A stretch of 37,793 nt of DNA from Anaerolineae bacterium. GTDB taxonomy: Bacteria; Chloroflexota; Anaerolineae; JAAYZQ01. The position numbers and the translations under genes are program-made. This document shows, one piece after another, positions 1 through 8,600 of this stretch (position 1 is the stretch's first letter; each line of letters begins with the position of its first letter). The notes under the pieces were generated by a model. It was not told where the DNA came from, did not search any database, and was given only the letters and a program-made list of their open reading frames with translations. The DNA is taken from the NCBI GenBank assembly GCA_016929795.1, contig JAFGIA010000383.1, positions 1-37,793 of the forward strand, in the 5' to 3' direction.

Positions 1-1
1 C

Positions 2-1225
2 TGGGATGTCGTCGCCTTTGACGAGGTGGCCGGCGTGCGCTTCAAGGACCCCGGGGGTGTCCAGATCCTGAAGGACTATATGGAGTCAGGCAGCTTTTCG
101 CGCGGTAAAGAAGAGGTACCGGCAGACGCGGCCATTGTGTTCAATGGCAACATCGACGGCGACATCAAGACGTTGGTCAAGACCTCGCACCTGCTCCAAC
201 CATTGTCAGAGCAGCTCCAGGATCTCGCCCTGATCGACCGCATCCATTTCTACCTGCCCGGCTGGGAGATCGACAAGATGCGTCCGAGCCACTTTACCTC
301 GCACTATGGCTTTGTGGTCGACTATGTGACAGAGGTGTGGCGCGGGCAGCGCAAGACGAGCTACGCCGATGCCATCGACCGCGCCTTCAGTTTGGGCAGC
401 CACCTGAACCAGCGCGACGTGCGCGCCGTGCGCAAGACGGTGTCGGGTCTGATCAAGCTGCTACACCCAGACGGCCAATTCGCGCGCGACGAGCTGCAAA
501 CCTACCTGGAGCTGGCGCTCGAGGGCCGGCGGCGGGTCAAGGAGCAGTTGCGGCGCATGGGCGGGTTGGAGTTCTGGGCGGTGAACTTTTCCTACCTCGA
601 TCTGGGGACTCGCCAGGAGACATTTGTGCCGGTGCCTGAGCAGTCGAGTGGTGGCCTGATCCCGCCCACCCAGCTCGACCCAGGCGTGACCTTTACCGTG
701 GGCACCGACCAGGCTGATGGGCGGCTGGCGATCTTTCGCGTCGAGGTGCAGGCGCTCAAGGGGACGGGCCGGCTCAAGATCACGGGGGCGCCCTCGCGCG
801 CCATCCGCGACGCCATCGACACGGCGCACGCCTACCTGACCTCGCACGCTGCCGGCCTGGGGTTGGGCAAAGACCCCAGGGAGTACGACCTGCACCTGCA
901 GCTCGTCAACCTGATGCAGTCGAAAGAGGGGAGCGAGACGGGCGTCGCTTTTTTCGTGGGCATGGTCGGCGCGCTGCTCGAAAAGCCGGTGCAAGATTCG
1001 CTGGTGGTGCTGGGTGAGATGAGCCTGCGTGGCGGGCTGCTGCGCGTCGGCAGCCTGACGGAGCGGCTGCAATTGGCGATGGACAATGGCGCCAGGCGCG
1101 TGCTGCTGCCGGCAGAGAACAAGCGCGATTTTGCAGACATCCCGACAGAAGTGCTGGACAAGCTGCAGATCATCTTTTACTCGGACCCGGTGAATGCGGC
1201 GTTTCGGGCGTTGGGGGTGGATTGA
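2..1225 (+). CDS. brxL: BREX Lon-like AAA+ protein BrxL, 3' part
   Basis: The reading frame is already open at base 2, so the gene starts upstream; about 407 C-terminal residues are visible. They begin at a Walker B segment (VVAFDEVAG), followed by conserved BrxL-like blocks (DYMESGSFSRG, VFNGNI, DRIHFYLPGWEI). The C-terminus has a Lon-protease-like fold (LGEMSLRGGLLRVGSL, VLLPAENKRDF). BrxL family proteins are AAA+ factors of BREX phage-defence systems that assemble on DNA. Aligned by eye with Lon (DGPSAG, GGLKEK), the catalytic serine position is Glu (codon 935-937, EGSETG) and the catalytic lysine position is Thr (codon 1058-1060, GSLTER). The domain is therefore probably not a working protease. 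The ATG of the next gene lies only 22 bases downstream, which suggests co-transcription with the sigma/CHAT genes. The start, the Walker A and the other BREX genes lie outside the window, so it could also be a solitary BrxL-like protein. Confidence 0.85.
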   Translation, partial: WDVVAFDEVAGVRFKDPGGVQILKDYMESGSFSRGKEEVPADAAIVFNGNIDGDIKTLVKTSHLLQPLSEQLQDLALIDRIHFYLPGWEIDKMRPSHFTSHYGFVVDYVTEVWRGQRKTSYADAIDRAFSLGSHLNQRDVRAVRKTVSGLIKLLHPDGQFARDELQTYLELALEGRRRVKEQLRRMGGLEFWAVNFSYLDLGTRQETFVPVPEQSSGGLIPPTQLDPGVTFTVGTDQADGRLAIFRVEVQALKGTGRLKITGAPSRAIRDAIDTAHAYLTSHAAGLGLGKDPREYDLHLQLVNLMQSKEGSETGVAFFVGMVGALLEKPVQDSLVVLGEMSLRGGLLRVGSLTERLQLAMDNGARRVLLPAENKRDFADIPTEVLDKLQIIFYSDPVNAAFRALGVD

Positions 1226-1247
1226 ACAGCCCAATCGCAAGGAAGCT

Positions 1248-1979
1248 ATGGACACGACAACCGATCTAACCACAGAAGAACTGGCACAGCGATGCCAGGA
1301 AGAGAGTAGGCGCAGGATACATCAATCCGTCGGTGCGGCCAGCTCGTGTTGGGAGCTGTTTCGCCGCGCGTTGGACCAGGGGGACGAGCAGGCGTGGCGA
1401 GCTCTTTTTGCCCAATACCGCCTCCTGGTGCTCAGTTGGGCGTCAGAACTCTGTCTGGAGCCTGACGATCTCATGACTGAGGTTCTGGCTCGCTTTTGGG
1501 TTGCGCTGCGCAATCGAGATTTTGCTTCCCATTTCCCGACCATCGGCCAGGTCATGCGCTATCTGAAGCGCTGCACACGCGCATATGCCATGGACTGGCA
1601 GCGAGCTACCCGACGTCGAACTCGGCGCCAGGCGAGTTGGAGTGTTGATGAGACTCCTTTGACACCCTCGTATGAGGACGATGTGTTGAGAGATGTCGAT
1701 GTAAAGGAGTTTAGAACTCTGCTCCACAGCAAACTAAAAGATGACCTGGAGCGGTTGGTGTTTGAACAAAGCTACGAGCACGGTTTGAAGCCGAGAGAAA
1801 TCGCTGCCGGGTTTCCCGAGATGTTTGAGGATGGCCGACGCGTGTCGGCCATCAAGGCACGTGTTCTGAGCCGTTTGCTCGATGATCCAAAGGTGCAGCA
1901 GTGGAAGGAAACGTGGACAGGTCATCCCGGAGAAAGTGCTGCGCCGGCGTTTAATGAGATAGGTGGACCAAGATCATGA
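1248..1979 (+). CDS. ECF-type sigma-70 family sigma factor
   Basis: A 243-residue protein with sigma region 2 (about residues 35-125: an acidic/aromatic helix, LEPDDLMTEVLARFW, then a basic stretch) and a region 4-like helix-turn-helix (about 175-215, LKPREIAAGF). There is no region 1 or 3, as in ECF (group 4) sigma factors. The start is the ATG at 1248 because AAGGAAG lies just upstream; an earlier in-frame start would overlap brxL. Its stop overlaps the next start (ATGA at 1976), so it is translationally coupled to the zinc-finger protein, the usual place of an anti-sigma factor. It probably directs RNA polymerase to a small regulon when released. Its targets are unknown; the exported peptidase genes downstream are candidates by proximity only. 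Confidence 0.75.
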   Translation: MDTTTDLTTEELAQRCQEESRRRIHQSVGAASSCWELFRRALDQGDEQAWRALFAQYRLLVLSWASELCLEPDDLMTEVLARFWVALRNRDFASHFPTIGQVMRYLKRCTRAYAMDWQRATRRRTRRQASWSVDETPLTPSYEDDVLRDVDVKEFRTLLHSKLKDDLERLVFEQSYEHGLKPREIAAGFPEMFEDGRRVSAIKARVLSRLLDDPKVQQWKETWTGHPGESAAPAFNEIGGPRS

Positions 1980-2671
1980 CGGAGTGTATTGCCCCTTCTG
2001 CGATACAGGATCAGGACCTGCTTGCTTACGTCGAAGGCGAAGCAAGCGATGCGGTAGCGGAGCACGTGCGTGCCTGCGCCTATTGTGCCCGACGTGCTGC
2101 TGCCCTCGCCGAGTTGGATGGCTGGTTGTCGGCCACTGTGTATCGTGCCTCTTGCCCATCTGCCGATGATTTGCTCCGCTGGCAAATGCATCTTTTGCCA
2201 GGGGACGCCGAGCTGGTGGTAGCGGCCCACGTGCGCGAGTGCGCGCAGTGCCAGCGTGACCTGGAGGAGTTGACGGCCCAAGACAAGGCTGCCTCGGCAC
2301 TGCTGCGCAAGTTGCAGAGTGCCAGGCGTTGGTTGGAGGCCTTGCCCGTCTTGCCGCGCCCTGGCCTGGCCCTGGTGCGCGGTGCTGGCGCGGCGCAACG
2401 GCGCTACCAGGTCGACGACCTACAAGTTGTGGTAGGCGTACAGTCAGGTCGAACTGGCGATCGATTGATGGGACGTTTCTACCCTCCGGCGGGTGAGCGC
2501 GATCAAGTGGCGGGGATCGAGGTCTGGCTCGTGCAAGACGGCCAACTTTGGAGTAGCACCACCGACGAACAGGGGCGGTTTTCCTTTGAACAGGTGACAG
2601 AAGGGACCGGCGACCTTGGCTTCAACTGGCACGGAGAAGCGGTTCTCATCCGCGATATCGAGCTGCCATGA
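1976..2671 (+). CDS. Soluble zinc-finger putative anti-sigma factor
   Basis: A 231-residue protein with two HxxxCxxC zinc-binding motifs of the zf-HC2/ZAS anti-sigma type: H30/C34/C37 and H85/C89/C92. The C-terminal part (about 150-231) resembles a carboxypeptidase-regulatory/CnaB-like beta-sandwich (SSTTDEQGRFSFEQV). No transmembrane segment is visible, so it should be cytoplasmic, unlike many ECF anti-sigmas. It overlaps the sigma gene by ATGA at 1976 and the CHAT protease gene by ATGA at 2668. By family knowledge the zinc domain would hold the sigma factor inactive. By inference the neighbouring CHAT peptidase may cleave it, or its C-terminal beta domain may sense a partner. The anti-sigma role rests on motif and gene position; binding is not shown. 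Confidence 0.65.
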   Translation: MTECIAPSAIQDQDLLAYVEGEASDAVAEHVRACAYCARRAAALAELDGWLSATVYRASCPSADDLLRWQMHLLPGDAELVVAAHVRECAQCQRDLEELTAQDKAASALLRKLQSARRWLEALPVLPRPGLALVRGAGAAQRRYQVDDLQVVVGVQSGRTGDRLMGRFYPPAGERDQVAGIEVWLVQDGQLWSSTTDEQGRFSFEQVTEGTGDLGFNWHGEAVLIRDIELP

Positions 2672-5589
2672 CCCACAAACAGTTGGCGGCCGAACTGTTG
2701 GCGATACCAGGCAAGGCAGAGCGCGACCTGTGGTTGGACGGGCACCGGCCTCATCTTTCCCAGTCGTTTGTCCGGGCGTTAAGGGCAGAGGTGGCCGGTC
2801 ACATCCTGCAGGATCCCCCTCGCGCGTTCGAGATGGCTGCCATTGCTGTGGACGTCGCTTCTACTTGTGACGATCCTCTGGCGATGGCTGAAGCGCTGTG
2901 GGCCAGGGGCAACGTCCTGAACTACCGGGGAGACTGGCCCAATTGTCTGGAGGACTATCAGGTCGCCGAAGTGGCCTTTGCCCATCAAGGCGATGTTGAA
3001 TCGGTTGCCTGTCTCCAGAACAACAGGGTCTGGGTGCTGATCAACCAGGGTGAACTCCAGGCAGCTCTTATCCTGACCGAGGTGGCACGCCAGGGACTGG
3101 AGGCGACGGGCCACGCTCAGGATGGATATATGGCCTTTCTCGAAATGAACGTCGGCGTCGCCCGGCGGCAAACTGGCCGTTACGAGGAGGCGCTGGCTGC
3201 CTACGAGCGAGGTCGTGCCATCTTTGAGGGACTGGGAAACAGAGCCCAGGTAGCACGCATGGACATCAACCGGGCCTTGGTGATGCAAAAGATGGATCGC
3301 TTTGTCGAGGCGATGGATCTGTTGGCCTCAGCCCGCAGCACCCTTGCCGAACTGGGCGCTGCGTTGGATCTGCCACGTGTTGACCTGAACCTGGCGCACA
3401 TCGCGCTCTTGCGTGGGCACTATCGGCAGGCGTTAGATCTGTATGCCCGGGCACGGGAAGGCTTTGCCGCCACCGGCAACGAGATGGACGTGGTCTCGAC
3501 GGACTTTTACCGCTGCCAGGTTTACCTGGCGCTGAACCTCTTTGCCGAGGCCAATGAGCTGGCCGGCTATGCCCGGCAAGGGTTCCTCGATCGCGGGATG
3601 GCGCGTTATGCAACTCAGGCGGTTGCCCGCCAGGCGGCCGCTACTCGTGGGTTGGGTCACACAGCCAGGGCGTTGGATCTCTATGATCTGGTGCGCACGG
3701 ACCTGGAGGAGCGCGGCGAGACGCTGGAGATGGCGTTCCTGGACCTGCAGCGCATCCCCTTGTTGCACCGTGCGGGGGAACTCCAGCTTGCCACGCAGGT
3801 AGCACGATCTGTGGTTGCTACATTCGAGCAGCACAACTTGGGTGTGCGCCTGGTGCAGGCCAATCTGACGCTGGCCGACTGCCTGCTGGAGATAGGGCAC
3901 GCAGAAGAAGCGCGGGCGCTCTACGGTGTTGCACTGCAAACTGCTGAAACGCAAGGTCACGACACTTTGCTCTGCCATGTCCGCTACGGTCTCGGCAAGG
4001 CAGCGGAGGGCGCTGGCGACCGGGCCGCAGCTATGGAGCACTACCAGGCCGCCGTTGACCACCTGGAAGTGGTTCGTCACGATCTGAGGGTTGACGAATT
4101 CCAGGCCGGGTTCCTGGACGACAAGCTCGATCTGTATGAATCGGTAGTGCGTTTGGCTCTGGAGCAAGGCGACGTCCCCCTGGCCTTTGAATACGTGGAG
4201 CGAGCGCGATCGGGGACTTTGCTCGACCTGCTGGCGCGGAGTGCGGATTCATTTGTGGCGACAGGACCAGACGAGCTCCTGGCGCGCATCCAGGCTCTGC
4301 GCGAGCAGTGGCACTGGCATGCATCCCAACTAGAGGGGCTGGTCCCGGGCGAAGAAGGTGAACCGGTTCGTGCCACAGCGGCAGAAAAATGGACCGAGCT
4401 CCGAGACGTCGAGCATCAACTGGCCGAAGCGTGGCGGCTGTGGCGCCTGCGGCAGGCGACAAGCGAGGCGGGGGAGAACCGGCCACCGGAGTCAGAAGAA
4501 CAAGGCATAACGAAAGGTCAAGTGCGGGCATTCCACGCAGGATTCGAATGGGCAACCCTTTCCTTGCCCCAGGTTCAGGCTCGCCTGTCCGAGGACACGG
4601 TCATTGTCGAGTACTTGAGCATCGATGACTGGCTGTTTGCATTTCTCGTCCGAGCTGACAAGTTTGCGCTTGTGGATTTGAATACGACGATGGGCCAAGT
4701 GGAGCAGACGATCGACGAGTGGCGCTTTGATCTCGGCAGTCTGCGTTTGATGCTGCCTGATCTCAATACCGCTACGATCTCGGCCATGGAGGCTGATGGT
4801 CAGCTCCAACTTGAGCGGCTGTACGATCTTCTCGTCGGTCCCTTGGTCAATTCGCTGTCCACTTGTCACAAGCTGATCGTCGTGCCCCACCAGGCGCTGC
4901 ATTACCTCCCCTTCTCGGCACTGCACGACGGCCAGCAGTACCTGCTGGATCGCTTCCAGATCCACTACCTTCCAGGAGCCAGCCTGCTGTCGCATGCTGT
5001 GGAGGGCCAGGCAGGCACGCAAGACCTGACTAATCCACTCATCCTCGCGCATTCTGCCGGCGGACAGTTGCCACATACCTTGGAGGAGGCACAGGCCGTG
5101 GCTGGCATTCTCGCTGGGGCGCGGGTGTTTGTTGAAGACGAAGCGGTTGAGGTACGGCTTCGGAAGCATGGCCCGACCTGTGGATTGTTGCACCTGGCGA
5201 CGCACGGCACCTTTCGTGCGGACAATCCCTTCTTCTCGTGGCTCCACCTGGCTGATACCCGGCTCATCGTACGTGACCTGTACGATTTGCGTCTGCCCCT
5301 CGCTTCGCTGGTAACCCTGAGCGCCTGCGAAACAGGCCTCGGCGTGCTGCGCGGTGGCGAGCTGCTCGGCCTGGGGCAGGGCTTTCTCGCAGCCGGCGCC
5401 CGGTCGCTTCTGCTCAGTTTGTGGGCAGTCGACGACTCGTCCACTGCCCAGTTGATGGCTGCCTTTTACCGGCACCTGTCGGCGGGACATTCAAAGACGG
5501 CGGCGCTGCAGCAAGCGCAACAACAAGTGCGGCAGCAATACCCTCATCCTTTTCATTGGGCCGGGTTTGTGTTGATCGGCGACGGGTGA
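2668..5589 (+). CDS. TPR-CHAT caspase-like protease
   Basis: A 973-residue protein. About residues 1-500 are helical tetratricopeptide repeats (for example LQNNRVWVLINQGELQAAL, MNVGVARRQTGRYEEALAAY). About 500-640 is a helical, possibly coiled linker. The C-terminal 330 residues form a CHAT (caspase HetF-associated) domain. The clan CD catalytic pair is intact: His846 in HLATHG and Cys887 in LSACETG. The usual C-terminal blocks GELLGLGQGFLAAGA, LLLSLWAVDD and HPFHWAGFVLIG are present. No signal peptide is seen, so it acts in the cytoplasm. It is the last gene of the brxL-sigma-anti-sigma run and starts inside the anti-sigma stop codon. TPR-CHAT proteins are known as regulated proteases, including Csx29 of type III-E CRISPR and bacterial gasdermin-activating proteases. 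No gasdermin-like gene is visible here, so the co-encoded zinc-finger protein is the most plausible substrate (inference). Confidence 0.85.
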   Translation: MTHKQLAAELLAIPGKAERDLWLDGHRPHLSQSFVRALRAEVAGHILQDPPRAFEMAAIAVDVASTCDDPLAMAEALWARGNVLNYRGDWPNCLEDYQVAEVAFAHQGDVESVACLQNNRVWVLINQGELQAALILTEVARQGLEATGHAQDGYMAFLEMNVGVARRQTGRYEEALAAYERGRAIFEGLGNRAQVARMDINRALVMQKMDRFVEAMDLLASARSTLAELGAALDLPRVDLNLAHIALLRGHYRQALDLYARAREGFAATGNEMDVVSTDFYRCQVYLALNLFAEANELAGYARQGFLDRGMARYATQAVARQAAATRGLGHTARALDLYDLVRTDLEERGETLEMAFLDLQRIPLLHRAGELQLATQVARSVVATFEQHNLGVRLVQANLTLADCLLEIGHAEEARALYGVALQTAETQGHDTLLCHVRYGLGKAAEGAGDRAAAMEHYQAAVDHLEVVRHDLRVDEFQAGFLDDKLDLYESVVRLALEQGDVPLAFEYVERARSGTLLDLLARSADSFVATGPDELLARIQALREQWHWHASQLEGLVPGEEGEPVRATAAEKWTELRDVEHQLAEAWRLWRLRQATSEAGENRPPESEEQGITKGQVRAFHAGFEWATLSLPQVQARLSEDTVIVEYLSIDDWLFAFLVRADKFALVDLNTTMGQVEQTIDEWRFDLGSLRLMLPDLNTATISAMEADGQLQLERLYDLLVGPLVNSLSTCHKLIVVPHQALHYLPFSALHDGQQYLLDRFQIHYLPGASLLSHAVEGQAGTQDLTNPLILAHSAGGQLPHTLEEAQAVAGILAGARVFVEDEAVEVRLRKHGPTCGLLHLATHGTFRADNPFFSWLHLADTRLIVRDLYDLRLPLASLVTLSACETGLGVLRGGELLGLGQGFLAAGARSLLLSLWAVDDSSTAQLMAAFYRHLSAGHSKTAALQQAQQQVRQQYPHPFHWAGFVLIGDG

Positions 5590-5678
5590 CAACTCGCCTG
5601 CGAAAATTGCGCGTTGGCGCGTTCATTAGAATAGGACTATGACATCGTACACATTGATGCATGGAGGTAGGACGTTCG

Positions 5679-8600
5679 ATGATTAGCCGTAGATCAATGC
5701 CTCTGTTCCTGTTGCTCGTCTTGACCGGGATCTTGATGTTCCTTTGGTCCACCGTCGCAGTTTCACAGGCACAGCCTGACGACTGGCCTGTTCCGCTGCC
5801 AAGTGAGTGTGGGGGCATCATCGATCCTAGTGCCTGCTGCGTTCACGGGTACATCTATTATCAGGACCAACCCGTAGAGGGAGTATCGGTGGTGATTTCA
5901 AGCACGCAGGGCGCTGTGACCGTCACCACGTCCGCCGGCCCCCTCAGCACAGATCCTTACTATGCTGTTTCGCTGCACGAGGTCCCACTGCTTGTTTCAC
6001 CGGGCGACGCGATCACGATCACGGCTTCTTTCAGTGGAATGGTCAGCAGTCGTGCCTGGCAGGTACAGTCAGGCGGGCAGCAGGTGGATTTGGGGTTGAT
6101 CGCTGGCTACCAGTCCCCAGCCCTTACAAAGGCCAGGCGGACCAATACCCTTATAGATACAGACATCGCAAGCAGTGCCTTTCCGGTCGCCGATACCACC
6201 GACAGCGTGGCCCTTACCCGGATTTTCAGCCCAACTGAATCCGCCTTTCAAACTAATGGCCAAGTTTGGCAGGATGCTACTCCCCACGTTCTATGGCACA
6301 GCAATGCTGACGATGAGATCCACCACAGCAGTACGCTGATGGCTACAGGCCCCCAGCTGGTGTCCATCATGCCCCCGCGCAATGCAGTCACTGCACCGCT
6401 GACCACCACTATCTCTGCTACCTACAATCAACCTATCAGCCCTACCACGGTCACCAGTCGTACATTTACCATCCATGCCATGCAAAGCGGACTGATCACT
6501 CAAACCCAGGGTGTATATAGCGGCACGATTAGCTTGGTTCCCCCCGGGTCCTTCATGCCTGGTGAATTGGTTCAGGTCAGTACTACAACCAGCACATTGA
6601 GCTTAAGCGGTCAGAGTCCAATCTCACCGACAGTCTGGCAATTTCGTGTGAGCACTCCACGCGGCAGCGGAGCGTTTGTAGACAGCTTTCAACAAATAGG
6701 AAGTTTTAATGGCAAGAGCATTGCCCTGGGAGATCTGGACAGTGACGGAGATCTGGATGCATTCCTGGTCAACGGAGATTCTGCCGAGAACGAGAATTAT
6801 GTTCTTGTAAACGATGGCTTAAACGCGTTTTCCCCACAAATGATCGCTGGCAGCAGCAACCCAGATTTGAGTGTGGCACTAGGGGACGTGGACTTGGATG
6901 GTGACCTGGATGCATTCGTTACCAGCACAGGAGGCCCCCTCTATCGTGCTTCGCTCTGGCTAAACGATGGAAGCGGCAATTTCACCAAAAGCGAGCAACC
7001 CCTGAGCAACTGTTATGGCACAGACATTGACTTGGCCGATCTGGATGGTGACAGCGACCTCGACGCATTCATTGCCTGTGGGAATGGATATGTCCCTGAC
7101 GAGATCTGGCTAAACGATGGGGCAGGAGTTTTCAGCCATAGCGGGCAAAACCTTGGCAATTCGTATAGCGGAAATGTAGAGTTGGGAGATCTAGACAGTG
7201 ACGGAGATTTGGACGCATTTGTCAAAGCATATAATCACAACGATGATACCGTTTGGCTGAACGAAGGATTTGGCATTTTTACACTCACCCAGACCTTGAG
7301 CGAAACAATAGGGACAAGACTGGCTTCAGGGGACATCGATGGTGACGGCGACCTGGATGTGCTTTCGGGAGAGCGAATTCTGTTTAACAATGGTCGAGGT
7401 ATCTTTAGTGTTGATAGTCATACAATAGACTATGGCCAAGTGGCTAAATTTGAGGATATAGATGGAGACGGGGACTTGGATATCTTTGTTGCCACCCAGG
7501 GCGCCAATAGCGTATGGCTCAACGACGGATTCGGCTCCTTTACCGACACAGAGCAGCGACTAGGCTGGCACAACAGCCAAGACGTAGCCTTGGGTGACGC
7601 GGATGAAGACGGGGATTTGGACGCTTTTATTGTCAATGAGAAACAAGCTCTCCAGATATGGCTGAATCAAGATCCACTAACAATCGAGAAAACTGGACCA
7701 GCAATTGCCCGAGCTGGTGAGCCCTTTACCTACACTTTGAGTATCGTCAACAACAGCTTTGTCACCGCAACCCAGTTGCTAATCACCGACACCCTGCCGT
7801 CCGGAACACATCATTTCTCTGGAGGTACGCTAGCAGGAGATGTTGTCAGGTGGACATTGCCATCGCTCCCTCCTCGGACAGAGGCCCATGTAAGTCTTGT
7901 TGTCACTGCCACTTCTTCCGCCAAAATTGTGACAAACAGCATATATGGCGTCGTTGCCAATGGTGGAATCGCTTCAAGTGGACAGAAAACATGGATCACA
8001 TTGGTTGATCCTTTCACTGTGACAAATACCGCCCCCTCCGGCAATGGCCGCATCATTTCCCCAGAACGGGTAATCTCGACCACTTTTAATGCCACTGTAG
8101 ACAGTGGAACGATCTACACCCAATCGTTCGTAGTTTGGGGCAGGCAAACAGGTATTTACACCCAGAGCTACTCGACGACGACAGATACGGTTACGTTTGA
8201 TGCACAACCAAACTACAAGCCAGGTGAGGAAATTGTGGTCAGTTTGAATCACGGAATACGAACGATTGATGGTCGAGTGCTCAAGCCTTACACCTGGCAA
8301 TTCCGGTCAGATGTGTTAGGCGGCAGCGGCCTTTTCGCTCAAGGCGATATCTATGGCGCCAGTGAAGCAAATCTGGCCTTGGCTCTTGGAGACCTGGATG
8401 GAGATGGAGACCTGGACGCCATCATTGGGCACGCCGAAGATGGTCAAGGGGTGACAGCGGGAGAAATGGGCGAATTCAATCAAGTCTTGATCAACGACGG
8501 CACAGGTCAATATAGCCATAGACAATGGTTGGGGTCAAAATTGGCGACAGGTGTTGTAGAAATTGGTGACCTGGATGGGGATGGTGATCTTGACGTATTC

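Noticed and set aside
5590..5678. Sigma-A promoter before the giant C25-like gene
   Set aside because: TAGAAT at 5627-5632 is a fair -10, but the nearest -35-like TTGCGC is only 14 bases away. It may be an ECF promoter or read-through from the CHAT gene, and I cannot support a specific site.
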